Made by a program: the position numbers and the translations under genes. Under the pieces are notes generated by a model. That model searched no databases. It was not told where the DNA came from and saw nothing but the letters and a program-made list of their open reading frames with translations. Of a stretch of DNA of 64,000 bases, positions 1-8,991 are shown piece by piece. The stretch is from CAXMMR01 sp965198995 (GTDB lineage: Bacteria; Pseudomonadota; Alphaproteobacteria; Acetobacterales; Acetobacteraceae), in assembly GCA_965198995.1 (NCBI GenBank), contig CBDAQG010000002.1, positions 372,001-436,000 on the forward strand. The letters are read 5' to 3'. Each line of letters opens with the position of its first letter. Position 1 is the first letter of the stretch.

Positions 1-2
1 GG

Positions 3-563
3 GTGCTCGACATCGGCAGCGGCGACGGCTCGCTGATCGACCACCTGTTTCGCAACCGTCGCTGCGACGCGCGCGGGCTCGAGCTCGACATGGCGGAGGT
101 CACGCGCTCGGTCGCGCATGGGCTGCCGGTGATGCATGGCGACGCCGACAACGACCTGGCGCAGTATCCCGACGGCGCGTTCGACACGGTGGTGCTGTCG
201 CGCACGCTGCAGGCGGTGGAGCGGCCGCGCGAGGTGCTGCGGCAGATGCTGCGGATCGGCACCCGGGCGATTGTCAGTTTTCCCAATTTCGGCCACTGGC
301 AGGTGCGGCTGCAGCTGCTCGGGCGCGGGCGGATGCCGATGACGCGGGCCTGGGGGCGGCCGTGGCACGAGACGCCGAACATCCATCCCTGCACGGTGCG
401 CGACTTCGTCGAGCTGTGCCGGCAGGACGGCTACGTGGTCGAGCGCTGGCTGGCGGTGGACGAGGCGGGGCGGCGGGCGCCGTGGGCGCGCTCGATCTGG
501 CTGGCTAACCTGTTCGGCGAACAGGCTTTGTTCCTGCTCAGGAAGCAAGCGGTTCTTTTTTGA
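3..563 (+). CDS. metW: Methionine biosynthesis protein MetW (5' end outside window)
   Basis: SAM-dependent methyltransferase-fold protein that works with the homoserine acyltransferase MetX in methionine synthesis in many proteobacteria. The visible part opens with the glycine-rich SAM-binding motif LDIGSGDGSL, followed by an acidic strand-2 end (GLELD) and the family segment SFPNFGHWQVR. MetW proteins are about 200 residues and this motif normally lies 15-20 residues in, so the true start is left of the window; the GTG at position 3 is only the first possible codon. metX usually lies directly upstream but cannot be seen. The last three codons and stop (VLF) are supplied by the family A repeat beginning near 543, so the C-terminus is repeat-derived. 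Confidence 0.9.
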   Translation: MLDIGSGDGSLIDHLFRNRRCDARGLELDMAEVTRSVAHGLPVMHGDADNDLAQYPDGAFDTVVLSRTLQAVERPREVLRQMLRIGTRAIVSFPNFGHWQVRLQLLGRGRMPMTRAWGRPWHETPNIHPCTVRDFVELCRQDGYVVERWLAVDEAGRRAPWARSIWLANLFGEQALFLLRKQAVLF

Positions 564-668
564 AAAAAAGAACCAAAAAACTTTTGTATACAGAGGCATT
601 TGCCCTCGACGGTGTGGCGGCGCGAGTACAAGTTTTTTGCTTCTTTTTTGCAAAAAAGAAGCGCTTCT
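543..668. repeat. Family A composite inverted repeat, copy 1
   Basis: Left hairpin (GGTTCTTTTTT paired with AAAAAAGAACC, then AAAAAACTTTTG), about 40 bases of unique core, then a right hairpin that is largely the reverse complement of the left half (arms GCTTCTTTTTT and AAAAAAGAAGC). It sits between two co-oriented genes and supplies the metW stop codon. Confidence 0.85.
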
Positions 669-675
669 TTTCAGC

Positions 676-1674
676 ATGAAATTCGCCTTGCCTGTCGCCC
701 TTTGCCTGCTGAGCTTGCCGCTGGCCGCCCAGCCGGTGCCGCCGCCGTTGCCCGCGACGCTCCAGGAGGTGGCCGACATCCGCGGGCCGGACGGGCCGGG
801 GCTGTGGGACGAGATCAACCTCGACACCACGAGCCAGCGCGCCTTCATCGCCCGCCAGCGCGGCGTGACGGTGCTCGACCTCAAGACGCTGCAGGTGCTG
901 CCCGCGACCATGCCCGGGCAAGACATCCACGTCGCCTTGCCGCTGCCGATGGGACGGCTGCTGACGACCAGCGCCAGCACCGGGCTGGTCTCCATTATCG
1001 ACCAGTCGAACGGGGCGCTGCGGGCGGTTATCACCAACCTGTCCGACCCGGACGCGGCGATCGTCGAGCCGCAGACCGGCGACGTGCTGGTGGCGGAGAA
1101 GCACAGCGGGGTGCTCACCGTGGTCGACCCGCAGGCGGGGATGGCGCTCAGCCGGATCCAGGTCGGCGGCCAGATCGACGGCGTGCAGGCGGAGGGCACC
1201 GGCCGCGTCTGGGTGGTGGTGAGCGACCAGGACCTGCTGGCGCTGGTCGACCTGGCGCAGCGCCGGGTGGTTAACCGCTACAAGCTGGCGGGGTGCCAGC
1301 ATCCGACGTCGATCGACGACATGCCCTCGCTCGGACGCCTCGTCGTCGCCTGCAGCAATGGCGTCGCCAAGGTGCTGTCCGGCGTCAATGGCGAGGATCT
1401 CGGCACGGTGGCGGTCGGGCCGAACCCGGGGGCGGTGATGTTCGCCGACGCCAAGGCGTGGGTGCCGAGCGCGTCCGGCCTGCTCACCGCCATCTCGCTG
1501 GTGCCGACCGGGGCGCTGGCGGCGCAGTATCGCACCCGGCCCGGCGCGCGCACGGGAGCGTTCGACGCGCTCAGCCGGCGATTCTACCTGCCGTATGGGA
1601 GGATCATCGGCAGCGGGGACCGTCAGACGCTGGCGGCGGGTAGCTTTGGCATTCTGGTGTTGCAGGGGCAGTAG
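676..1674 (+). CDS. Secreted YncE-like beta-propeller protein
   Basis: A 332-residue protein with an N-terminal signal peptide (MKFALPVALCLLSLPLAAQP), so probably periplasmic. The rest is built of repeated short beta-strand blocks of the type seen in YncE and cytochrome-D1-like seven-bladed propellers (RGVTVLDLKT, LVSIIDQSNG, GVLTVVDPQAG, DQDLLALVDLAQ). No catalytic residues or haem motif are recognisable; a binding or scaffold role is likely. The ATG at 676 was chosen because the signal peptide starts there; an upstream in-frame ATG at 637 only translates the family A repeat. It stands alone between two repeats, so no partner can be inferred. Confidence 0.75.
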   Translation: MKFALPVALCLLSLPLAAQPVPPPLPATLQEVADIRGPDGPGLWDEINLDTTSQRAFIARQRGVTVLDLKTLQVLPATMPGQDIHVALPLPMGRLLTTSASTGLVSIIDQSNGALRAVITNLSDPDAAIVEPQTGDVLVAEKHSGVLTVVDPQAGMALSRIQVGGQIDGVQAEGTGRVWVVVSDQDLLALVDLAQRRVVNRYKLAGCQHPTSIDDMPSLGRLVVACSNGVAKVLSGVNGEDLGTVAVGPNPGAVMFADAKAWVPSASGLLTAISLVPTGALAAQYRTRPGARTGAFDALSRRFYLPYGRIIGSGDRQTLAAGSFGILVLQGQ

Positions 1675-1675
1675 G

Positions 1676-1782
1676 GAAGCGCTTCTTTTTTGAAAAGAAA
1701 GCAAAAAACTTTTGCTCATAAGTGACGTATCCACAAGCGAAAGTTTTTTGGTCCTTTTTTTCAAAAAAGGACTGCTTTCTTA
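1676..1782. repeat. Family A composite inverted repeat, copy 2
   Basis: Left arm GCTTCTTTTTT is paired imperfectly; the right hairpin uses GGTCC with GGACT. The core is about 30 bases. It fills the gap between two convergent genes, a position compatible with bidirectional termination. Confidence 0.8.
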
Positions 1783-2259
1783 CTTGGCTCGTATCATCGC
1801 GACGTGCGGGATGCCGGCCTCCATGAACTCTTCGCCTTCGGCCGTGTAGCCGAGCCGTTCGTAAAAGCCGAGGGCGTGGGTTTGCGCGTTCAGCGCCAGC
1901 AGGGTGATGGCATGGGGCAGCAGGCCTGGCAGCGCGGCCATCAGCGCGCGGCCGGCGCCGTGGCGGCGTCTTGGGGCGAGGACGGCGACGCGGCCGACAT
2001 GGGCGAGGTCGTCCTCCAGCAGCAGCCGGGCGGTGGCGATCGGCTCGCCGGCGTCGCGCAGCAGGACGTGCAGCGCCTCGCCGTCGCGGCCGTCTATCTC
2101 CTCCTCGACCGGAACGCGCTGCTCGCCGATGAAGACCTCGCAGCGGATGGCCAGGCACGCGGCGAGGTCGGCGGCGTCGAACGGGGACGGCTCGGGCAGC
2201 GCCTGACCGTCGGCGAGGCGCAGGCGCCAGCCGCGGGCAATGAGGGGCGGGCTCAGCAT
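1780..2259 (-). CDS. GNAT family N-acetyltransferase
   Basis: A 159-residue acetyltransferase of the ElaA/GCN5 type. Visible are the beta-strand pair around IATARLLLEDD, the acetyl-CoA-binding turn AVLAPRRRHGAGRALM (Q/RxxGxG/A type) and the C-terminal signature HALGFYERLGYTAEGEEFMEAGIPH. The segment IRCEVFIGEQRVPVEEEID matches the N-terminal part of the ElaA-like family. The substrate is unknown. The ATG at 2259 overlaps the stop codon of the upstream eipB-like gene (ATGCTGA), so the two are probably co-translated. The next feature downstream is a family A repeat. Confidence 0.85.
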   Translation of the reverse strand: MLSPPLIARGWRLRLADGQALPEPSPFDAADLAACLAIRCEVFIGEQRVPVEEEIDGRDGEALHVLLRDAGEPIATARLLLEDDLAHVGRVAVLAPRRRHGAGRALMAALPGLLPHAITLLALNAQTHALGFYERLGYTAEGEEFMEAGIPHVAMIRAK

Positions 2260-3062
2260 TGGGTGGGTTGGGCGACCGGCTTGAACTCGTGCAGGGTGCC
2301 GTTCATGACGAACTCGTCGAAATCCATCGTCAGGTCGTTGGCGACGCCGTTCAGGTAGTAGCGCATGCCGATCTGGTAGTCCGGCGTCTGCTCGGACGGC
2401 GCCAGGCCGAAGAATGCGATGTGGACGCGGCCGAAGGGCTGAGTGGAGAGCGCGGGCTGCGGCTGGTGCGCCGGGTCGTTCCAGTTCTCGATCACGACGA
2501 AGGTGTTGACCGCGCCGTCCGGGCCGGTGCCGTCGAACAGCGGCAGGGTGAGGAAGCGCTTGCCCTGGGTTGCGCCGGCGATGATGCTCTCGGTGTGGAT
2601 GGTCGGCAGGCGGGTGCCGGGCGGCAGCTTGAGCGTCTTGTTGTCGGGGCTCGTGTAGTGGACCGAGCCGGAGCCGTCCGGCTGATCGAGCACTGCGGAG
2701 CCCTCGACCTTGGAGGTGACCGCGGTGTCGGTGACCTGGCGCATGTGGAAGTCCAGCTCGCGGCCGTCCTTGGACTCGAAGGTGGCGTAGTCCGACGTCA
2801 TCTTGACGAGCTGGCCGTCGCGGTTGGTGACGTCCATCTGCAGGCGCTGGCTGGTGGCCCAGCCGCGGCACACGTCCGTCATGTCGTAGGTCATGGTGCC
2901 GGTGGCGGCGGCGACCGCACCCTGGCGGCTGGAGGCGAGCGAGAGGGTGTAGACGGCGTGATGGGCGATCATCGGCACCGCGTCGGCGGCGAGCGGGGCG
3001 CGGAGCGGGGCGGCGGCGGCGGGCGTGGCGAAGGCAAGCAGGAACAGGGCCGATCGACGCAT
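2253..3062 (-). CDS. EipB-family (DUF1849) cell envelope integrity protein
   Basis: A 269-residue periplasmic protein with a signal peptide (MRRSALFLLAFATPAAA). The segment HHAVYTLSLASSRQGAV and the following lipoprotein-binding-like beta fold (TMTYDMTDVCRGW, DYATFESKDGRELDF) match EipB, which in Brucella maintains envelope integrity and has a disulfide between a Cys after the first strands and one near the C-terminus. Both are present here: Cys65 in DVCRGW and Cys269 as the last residue, which supports the assignment. The start at 3062 is taken from the signal peptide. It is co-transcribed with the overlapping downstream acetyltransferase. Confidence 0.85.
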   Translation of the reverse strand: MRRSALFLLAFATPAAAAPLRAPLAADAVPMIAHHAVYTLSLASSRQGAVAAATGTMTYDMTDVCRGWATSQRLQMDVTNRDGQLVKMTSDYATFESKDGRELDFHMRQVTDTAVTSKVEGSAVLDQPDGSGSVHYTSPDNKTLKLPPGTRLPTIHTESIIAGATQGKRFLTLPLFDGTGPDGAVNTFVVIENWNDPAHQPQPALSTQPFGRVHIAFFGLAPSEQTPDYQIGMRYYLNGVANDLTMDFDEFVMNGTLHEFKPVAQPTQC

Positions 3063-3130
3063 GCGTACTCTCCAACTCGCCGTCTTCTGACATAGGGGTA
3101 AGCGTGAGGCTTGCCCAGGCATGGCAGGAC

Positions 3131-3250
3131 GGGGTTCTTTTTTGAAAAAAGAACCAAAAACTTTTGCCCGTCAGACGGATTGGCCGGCGTGGAGGGCGAC
3201 AGCGGACCAGAAGTTTTCTGCTGCTTTTTTCAAAAAAGCAGCGCTTGCCT
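3131..3250. repeat. Family A composite inverted repeat, copy 3
   Basis: The left hairpin uses GGTTC/GAACC, the right GCTGC/GCAGC, both arms changed together. It lies between two minus-strand genes, and the end of the antiporter gene runs into the right half. Confidence 0.85.
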
Positions 3251-5689
3251 CAACGCCGGCGCCTCGGCGGCAAGGCGGCGGAAGGTGGTAGCGGGCAGCA
3301 CCAGCAGCTGGCAGAAGCGGGTGGCGCGCAGGGTGGCGAGGCTGCGCCGACGGGTCAGCGCCTCGACGGCGCCGAACACGTCGCCGTGCCGCAGCGTCAC
3401 CGTGTCGCCGCCTGCCTCGACGCGCTCGATCTCGCCGGAGCTGACGAAGACGACCGTGCGCACCCGTTCGCCGCGGCGCAGGATGATCTCGGCCGGCGCG
3501 ACGTAGCGCAGCGCCAGGCGGCCGGTGAGGTGGTGCAGCATGGCCTCGGGCAAGCCGGCGAGCAGCGGCATCTGGCGCGCCTGGCGGTCGATCCCGGCTG
3601 GCAGGTTGAGCTGCAGCCGGCGCCGGGCGGCCTCGCGGCGATCATCCAGGTCGCGGCCAAGCCGATCGCGCAGCTCGTCGCCGATCAACGAGTCCTGACG
3701 CAGCTCCTCGAACGCGTCGCCCTCGAGACGCATGCCCATCTGGCGCAGCAGCCTGGTCTCCAGGGCGTCGGCGTAGCCGGGGTATTGGATGCGCAGGCTG
3801 TCGACGGCGTCGTTCAGCAGCATGGTCCGGCGATCCAGGATCTCGCCGACGATCTCGCCGACGCGCGGGCCGAGCACCCGGCGCATGCGGCGGTCGAGGA
3901 AGGTCACCAGGGAGACCGAGATCAAGTGCAGGACGAGCAGCGCCTCGAAGCGCTGGGTCATGCAGCGGGCGAGTGGGCGGTCGATGCCGAGGCGCAGATG
4001 CAGCCACTGGGCGAGGCGGATGGTGGGGGTGGCGGCCAGGCGCCGGCGGGCGGCGCGCAGGTAACCGGCGCGGCCGCCGGTGCGGGCGCCGTCGATCATC
4101 TGCTCGGCCGCGCGCAGCAGCGCCTCCAGCATCGGCCGCGGCAGGTCCTGCACACTGAACAGGTCGAGCAGGATGGAGCGCTCGCGCGAGGCCAGGGTGA
4201 TCAGCGCCAGGGTCACCCGGTCGCGGTCGCTGATCTCGACGTCGAACGAGTTGCGGTCGGCCTCCTCGGCGGCGCGGGCGGCGTAGCGCTCCAGCACCGG
4301 GGTGCGCGAGGCGGCGGTGAAGCCGAGCTCGGTGGCGCGGGCGTCGAGCCGGTCGTGCACGTCGCCGAGTGCGACCGCGAGCACCTGGTGGCGCAGCGCC
4401 TGGTCGATCGGCGAGAGCTGGTCGAGGCGGAGGCGGCGCACCAGAGTGCGCAGCGTCGTGCCGTTGACGAACAGGGTGAACAGCACGAAGCCGGTGGCGA
4501 CCGAGGCGACGACGTGCTTGATCGCCGGGTCGAGCGCCTGGTTCTCCGTCACCGCGAGGGCGAGGGCCAGGGTGATGGCGCCGCGCAGGGCGCCCCAGAC
4601 GATGGTCACCTTGAAGCCGAAGGGCACCGCCTCGGACAGGCGGGTGAGCGCGAACAGCGGCATCAGGCCGAACAGCACCGCGGCGCGGCCGAGGGTGGAG
4701 GCGGCGATCACCACCAGCACCATCAGCACGTCGCGCCAGTTGACGCTGCCCAGCAGCCGGGGCACCAGCATCGAGGCCAGCACGAACACCAGTGAGCTGG
4801 CCCAGAAGGCGAGCTGGGCCCAGACCTGCTGCAGGAAGCGCCAGCTTGCCGGGCGGAAGGTGGACGGGCCGTAGGCGCTGATCGTGAGACCGGCGGCGGC
4901 GGCGGCGACGATGCCGGAGAAGTCCAGGAACTCGTCGCACAGGATGTAGGCGACGTAGGGCAGCGCCAGGGTCAGGGTGACCTCGCCGGCGGTGATCTCG
5001 TCGAGCCATGGCACGGCGAGCAGCAGGGCGCGGGCGAGCAGGGTGCCGATCAGCAGGCTGCCGGCGAAGGACAGCACGAACAGCCAGCCGGCGGTGAGCA
5101 GCCCGGCGGCGTGATGGCTCGTCAGGCTCTCCAGCAGCAGCTCGAAGATGATGATGGCGACGGCGTCGTTGAGCAGCGCCTCGCCCTCGACCAGGCGGGT
5201 GAGGCGTGGGTTGGCGCCGATGGAGCGGAAGATGCCGACGACAGCCGCCGGGTCGGTGGTGGCGACGATGGCGCCCAGCATCAGGCAGGCGGTGAGCGAG
5301 ACCGGGGCGATCGGCGCCAGCGCGAAGCCGATCGCGACCGTGGCGACGATCACGGCGACGATGGCGAGCAGCAGCACCGGCACCACGTCGCGGGCGAGCT
5401 CGCGCACCTCGATCTGCAGCGCGCCCTGGAAGACCAGCAGCGGCAGGAAAATGTAGAGAAAGCCCTGCGAGGAGATCGGGAAGTTCAGCAGGGTGCGGGC
5501 GGCGTCGTCGAAGCGGTCGGTGAGCGGCGTTGCGAGCAGGAAGGCGGCAAGGCCGCCGATGACGACGCCCACCATGGCGAGCAGGGCGGTGTCGGGCAGC
5601 ATCAGGCGGCGGGCGAGCGGCTGGATGGCGCTGATGACGATGAGCAAGGCGGCGGTGGCGAGCAGGACGTTGGGCAGGCTGATCAGCAT
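3230..5689 (-). CDS. CPA1-family Na+/H+ antiporter with C-terminal cyclic-nucleotide-binding domain
   Basis: An 819-residue membrane protein. Residues 1 to about 400 hold around 12 hydrophobic helices of the monovalent cation:proton antiporter fold, with the ion-site helix ATTDPAAVVGIF and the signature RLVEGEALLNDAVAIIIFEL typical of NhaP/SOS1. A long cytoplasmic region follows (SOS1-like linker, about 400-710), then a cNMP-binding-type beta-roll near the end (FVSSGEIERVEAGGDTVTL, HGDVFGAVEALT). The layout matches SOS1-type exchangers in which the tail gates transport. The start at 5689 is preferred because upstream in-frame codons fall in repeat sequence. The last residues (ALLF) and stop come from family A copy 3. 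Whether the roll binds a nucleotide is not clear from sequence. Confidence 0.88.
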   Translation of the reverse strand: MLISLPNVLLATAALLIVISAIQPLARRLMLPDTALLAMVGVVIGGLAAFLLATPLTDRFDDAARTLLNFPISSQGFLYIFLPLLVFQGALQIEVRELARDVVPVLLLAIVAVIVATVAIGFALAPIAPVSLTACLMLGAIVATTDPAAVVGIFRSIGANPRLTRLVEGEALLNDAVAIIIFELLLESLTSHHAAGLLTAGWLFVLSFAGSLLIGTLLARALLLAVPWLDEITAGEVTLTLALPYVAYILCDEFLDFSGIVAAAAAGLTISAYGPSTFRPASWRFLQQVWAQLAFWASSLVFVLASMLVPRLLGSVNWRDVLMVLVVIAASTLGRAAVLFGLMPLFALTRLSEAVPFGFKVTIVWGALRGAITLALALAVTENQALDPAIKHVVASVATGFVLFTLFVNGTTLRTLVRRLRLDQLSPIDQALRHQVLAVALGDVHDRLDARATELGFTAASRTPVLERYAARAAEEADRNSFDVEISDRDRVTLALITLASRERSILLDLFSVQDLPRPMLEALLRAAEQMIDGARTGGRAGYLRAARRRLAATPTIRLAQWLHLRLGIDRPLARCMTQRFEALLVLHLISVSLVTFLDRRMRRVLGPRVGEIVGEILDRRTMLLNDAVDSLRIQYPGYADALETRLLRQMGMRLEGDAFEELRQDSLIGDELRDRLGRDLDDRREAARRRLQLNLPAGIDRQARQMPLLAGLPEAMLHHLTGRLALRYVAPAEIILRRGERVRTVVFVSSGEIERVEAGGDTVTLRHGDVFGAVEALTRRRSLATLRATRFCQLLVLPATTFRRLAAEAPALRQALLF

Positions 5690-5698
5690 GGGCGCTCC

Positions 5699-5967
5699 AA
5701 GGCAAAGGAAGGCCAGGGGCTTTCCCTCCGTGAGCCCTTCCAACGGCGCGTCTGCGCAGTCGGACCCTTTGGCTCACTCCGCCCCCGGACCCCATTAGAG
5801 GCGAAGCCTTCAAAATCCATTTCATTCATCCCGAGCGGCGAGGTCGGTGTCGCTGGAGAGAGAATTGAATGGCTTCGCCGAGCAAGAAAGAGCGGCCAGT
5901 GGATTCTAAACACATGGGGTCTGGGGCCTCACGGCCCCAGCGGGTCCAGGGCAGAGCCCTGGCCTTG
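5699..5967. repeat. Family B composite repeat, copy 1 (full, degenerate left end)
   Basis: The left half has the GGGGCTTTCCC block and the AGGCGAAGCCTTCAAAATCC hairpin; the right half has a GGGGCC/GGCCCC hairpin and CCAGGGCAGAGCCCTGG, ending GGCCTTGCTT. It fills the 279-base gap between the antiporter start and the aspS stop. No gene is seen in it. Confidence 0.8.
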
Positions 5968-5968
5968 C

Positions 5969-7750
5969 TTATCCCTTCGCCTTCGGCGGCAAATCCAGCT
6001 TGAGGCTGAGCTCCTTGAGCCGGGCGGCGTCGACCGGGGCGGGCGCGCCCATCATCAGGTCCTGGCCCTGCTGGTTGAGCGGGAACAGGATCACTTCGCG
6101 GATGTTTGGCTCGTCGGCGAGGAGCATGACCATGCGGTCGATGCCGGGCGCGGAGCCGCCATGGGGCGGCGCGCCAAAGCGGAAGGCGTTCAGCATGCCG
6201 CCGAAGCGCGCCTCGACGTCGGCCTTGCTGTAGCCGGCGATCTCGAAGGCACGGATCATCACGTCGGGGCGGTGATTGCGGATGGCGCCGGAGCTGAGCT
6301 CGATACCGTTGCAGACGATGTCGTATTGGTAGGCCTTGATGGTGAGCGGATCCTGGGTGTTGAGCGCCTCGAGGCCGCCTTGGGGCATGCTGAAGGGGTT
6401 GTGGCTGAAGTCGATCAGGCCGGTATCCTCGTTGCGCTCGTACATCGGGAAGTCGGTGATCCAGCAGAAGCGGAAGGCGTCGGGCTCGATGAGGGCGAGC
6501 TCGGTGGCGAGGCGGGTGCGCACGAGGCCGGCGAATTTGGCTGCCTCGTCGGGCTTGCCGGCGGCGAAGAAGACGGCGTCGCCGGGGGCGGCAGCGCAGG
6601 CCTCGCGGATGGCGGCGATGCGGTCGGGCTCGAGGTTTTTGGCGATCGGGCCGCGGGCGCCGTCGGCCTCGAAGATGAGGTAGCCGAGGCCGCCGGCGCC
6701 TTCCGCGCGGGCCCAGTCGTTGAGCTTGTCGAAGAAGGAGCGCGGCTGGGCGGCCGCACCCGGGGCGGGAATGGCGCGGACGATGCCGCCCGAGGCGGCG
6801 ATCTTGGCGAACAGGGCGAAGCCGGAGCCGGCATAGTGCGCGGTGACATCACGGATGCGCAACGGGTTGCGCAGGTCCGGCTTGTCGGTGCCGAATTCGA
6901 GCAACGAGGTCTCGTAGGGGATGCGGGGGAAGGTTTCGTCGACGGTGCGGCCGCGGCCGAACTCGCGGAACAGGCCGCCGATCACCGGCTCGATGGTCTG
7001 GAAGACGTCTTCCTGGGTGACGAAGCTCATTTCGAAGTCGAGCTGGTAGAACTCGCCGGGGGAGCGGTCGGCGCGGCTGGCCTCGTCGCGAAAGCAGGGG
7101 GCGATCTGGAAGTAGCGATCAAAGCCGGCGACCATGAGGAGCTGCTTGAACTGCTGCGGCGCCTGGGGCAGGGCGTAGAAGCTGCCGGGGTGGTTGCGGG
7201 CGGGGACGAGGAAGTCGCGCGCGCCCTCGGGGCTGCTGGCGGTCAGGATCGGGGTTTGGAACTCGGTGAAGCCTTGCCCGATCATGCGGGCGCGCAGGCT
7301 GGCGATGATGTTGGCGCGCAGCATCATGTTGGCGTGCACGCGCTCGCGCCTGAGGTCGATGTAGCGGTGGCTGAGGCGGATTTCGTCCGGGAAGCTTTCG
7401 CTGCCGGCGACCTGCATCGGCAGCTGGTCGGCGGCGGACTGGATGGCGACCGTCTCGGCGCGCAGTTCGACCTGCCCGGTGGGCAGCCTGGGGTTGGCGG
7501 TCTCGGGGGAGCGGGCAACGACCTGGCCGGTGACGGTGATGACGCTCTCGACGCGCAGCGGGTCGACGGTGGCGAAGGCCTCGGTGCCGCTGGGGAAGAC
7601 GATCTGGGTGAGGCCGGCGTGGTCGCGCAGGTCGATGAACAGCAGGCCGCCGTGGTCGCGCTTGGAGTGCACCCAGCCGGAGAGGCGGGCTTGCTGCCCG
7701 GCGTTTTCGGCGCGGAGGGCGCCGCAGGAATGGGTACGGTAGGCGTGCAT
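5969..7750 (-). CDS. aspS: Aspartyl-tRNA synthetase
   Basis: A 593-residue class IIb aminoacyl-tRNA synthetase that charges tRNA-Asp. The N-terminal OB-fold anticodon-binding domain (LSGWVHSKRDHGGLLFIDLRD) is followed by the catalytic core with motif 2 (FRDEASRADRSPGEFYQLD), the bacterial GAD insertion, and motif 3 (HGGSAPGIDRMVMLL). The length matches bacterial AspRS. The start MHAYRTHSCG at 7750 fits the family; it is divergent from rnd with 59 bases between. The sequence does not by itself show whether it also charges tRNA-Asn. Confidence 0.97.
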   Translation of the reverse strand: MHAYRTHSCGALRAENAGQQARLSGWVHSKRDHGGLLFIDLRDHAGLTQIVFPSGTEAFATVDPLRVESVITVTGQVVARSPETANPRLPTGQVELRAETVAIQSAADQLPMQVAGSESFPDEIRLSHRYIDLRRERVHANMMLRANIIASLRARMIGQGFTEFQTPILTASSPEGARDFLVPARNHPGSFYALPQAPQQFKQLLMVAGFDRYFQIAPCFRDEASRADRSPGEFYQLDFEMSFVTQEDVFQTIEPVIGGLFREFGRGRTVDETFPRIPYETSLLEFGTDKPDLRNPLRIRDVTAHYAGSGFALFAKIAASGGIVRAIPAPGAAAQPRSFFDKLNDWARAEGAGGLGYLIFEADGARGPIAKNLEPDRIAAIREACAAAPGDAVFFAAGKPDEAAKFAGLVRTRLATELALIEPDAFRFCWITDFPMYERNEDTGLIDFSHNPFSMPQGGLEALNTQDPLTIKAYQYDIVCNGIELSSGAIRNHRPDVMIRAFEIAGYSKADVEARFGGMLNAFRFGAPPHGGSAPGIDRMVMLLADEPNIREVILFPLNQQGQDLMMGAPAPVDAARLKELSLKLDLPPKAKG

Positions 7751-7809
7751 GGCTTGATCCTTAACGTCAGGCATACTTACCCCGACGTTGGTTTGAGTTA
7801 CACCTAGCC
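7751..7809. promoter_or_regulatory. Divergent aspS/rnd intergenic region with AACGTC-N15-GACGTT dyad
   Basis: This 59-base gap must hold the start regions of both genes. A 6-bp inverted repeat (AACGTC at 7763-7768, GACGTT at 7784-7789) sits in its centre and could be an operator or chance; no clear -35/-10 pair is assigned. Confidence 0.3.
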
Positions 7810-8991
7810 ATGCCGCGCACCCAACGAGTCGAGTATCCCGCCCCCGTCCTGATCACCGACACGGCAGCACTTGCCGGATTGTGCGAGCGGCTGCGGACGG
7901 AGGCGTTCGTCACCGTCGACACCGAGTTCATGCGCGAGCGGACGTACTTTCCGGAGCTGTGCGTGGTTCAGCTCGGGGGCGCCGGCGAGATCGCGGTGAT
8001 TGATGCCGAGGCGGCGGGGATCGACCTCGCACCGCTCGGCGGGCTGCTGGCCGACCCGGCGGTGGTGAAGGTGTTCCATGCGGCGCGGCAGGACGTGGAG
8101 ATCTTCCTGCATTTGTTCGGCGCGGTGCCGGCACCGATCTTCGACACCCAGGTGGCGGCCATGGTGGCGGGCTTCGGCGACCAGGTCGGCTATGACCAGC
8201 TGGTGGCGGCGCTGACCGGCGGGCAGATCGACAAGGCGCATCGGTTTTCGGACTGGTCGGCGCGGCCGCTCTCGGCGGCGCAGGTGGCCTATGCCGCGGC
8301 CGACGTCACCTACCTGCGCGGCGTCTACGAGGCGCTGACGGCGCGGCTGGCGCGCGAGGGGCGGCAGGCGTGGGTGGCCGAGGAGATGGCGGTGCTGGCG
8401 GAGCCGGCGACCTACCGTCCGGAGCCGGAGACGATGTGGGAGCGGCTCAGGGCGCGCACCAACAACCGGCGCATGCTGGGCGTGTTGCGCGCGGTGGCGG
8501 CGTTTCGCGAGCGCGAGGCGCAGCGGATCAACATTCCGCGCCAGCGCCTGCTCAAGGATGAGAGCCTGCTCGAGATTGCCGCCACGGCGCCGCTGAATGC
8601 GGAGGCGCTGGCGCGGGTGCGCGGCGTCGGGCGGGGCTTTGCCGAGGGCAAGTCGGGAGCGGGGCTGCTGGCCGCCATCGGGCAGGCGCGGGCGCTGCCG
8701 GAGGACGAGCTGCCGGCCGCGCCGCAGGGGCGCGAGGGCCCGCGGGCCTCGCCGGCGCTGGTGTCGTTGCTCAAGGTGCTGCTGACGGCCAAGAGCGAGG
8801 CGCACGACGTGGCGCCGAAGCTGCTGGCGTCGTCGGAGGACATCGACCGGCTGGCCTCGGAGGCGGCGCCGGACATTGCGGTGCTGCAGGGTTGGCGGCG
8901 GGAGATGTTCGGTGCCGATGCGCTGGCCCTCAAGGAGGGCAAGGTGGCGCTCGGCGTCGACGGCAAGCGGATCAAGTTGATCAGGCTTTAA
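7810..8991 (+). CDS. rnd: Ribonuclease D
   Basis: A 393-residue 3'-5' exoribonuclease that trims tRNA and other structured RNA 3' ends. The DEDDy exonuclease signature is complete: VDTEF (36-40) for motif I, HAARQDVEIF for motif II and AYAAADVTYL for motif III with the Tyr. A helical HRDC domain follows (about 215-290, ERLRARTNNRRMLGVLRAVAAFRERE), with a weaker second helical repeat near the C-terminus, the usual domain order. It is transcribed divergently from aspS and ends just before family A copy 4, facing cysQ. Confidence 0.95.
   Translation: MPRTQRVEYPAPVLITDTAALAGLCERLRTEAFVTVDTEFMRERTYFPELCVVQLGGAGEIAVIDAEAAGIDLAPLGGLLADPAVVKVFHAARQDVEIFLHLFGAVPAPIFDTQVAAMVAGFGDQVGYDQLVAALTGGQIDKAHRFSDWSARPLSAAQVAYAAADVTYLRGVYEALTARLAREGRQAWVAEEMAVLAEPATYRPEPETMWERLRARTNNRRMLGVLRAVAAFREREAQRINIPRQRLLKDESLLEIAATAPLNAEALARVRGVGRGFAEGKSGAGLLAAIGQARALPEDELPAAPQGREGPRASPALVSLLKVLLTAKSEAHDVAPKLLASSEDIDRLASEAAPDIAVLQGWRREMFGADALALKEGKVALGVDGKRIKLIRL

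Noticed and set aside
5111..7807. Very long plus-strand open frame opposite the antiporter and aspS genes
   Set aside because: It is a high-GC antisense shadow: composition is Gly/Ala/Asp/Gln-rich with no domain, while the minus strand holds two unmistakable genes.
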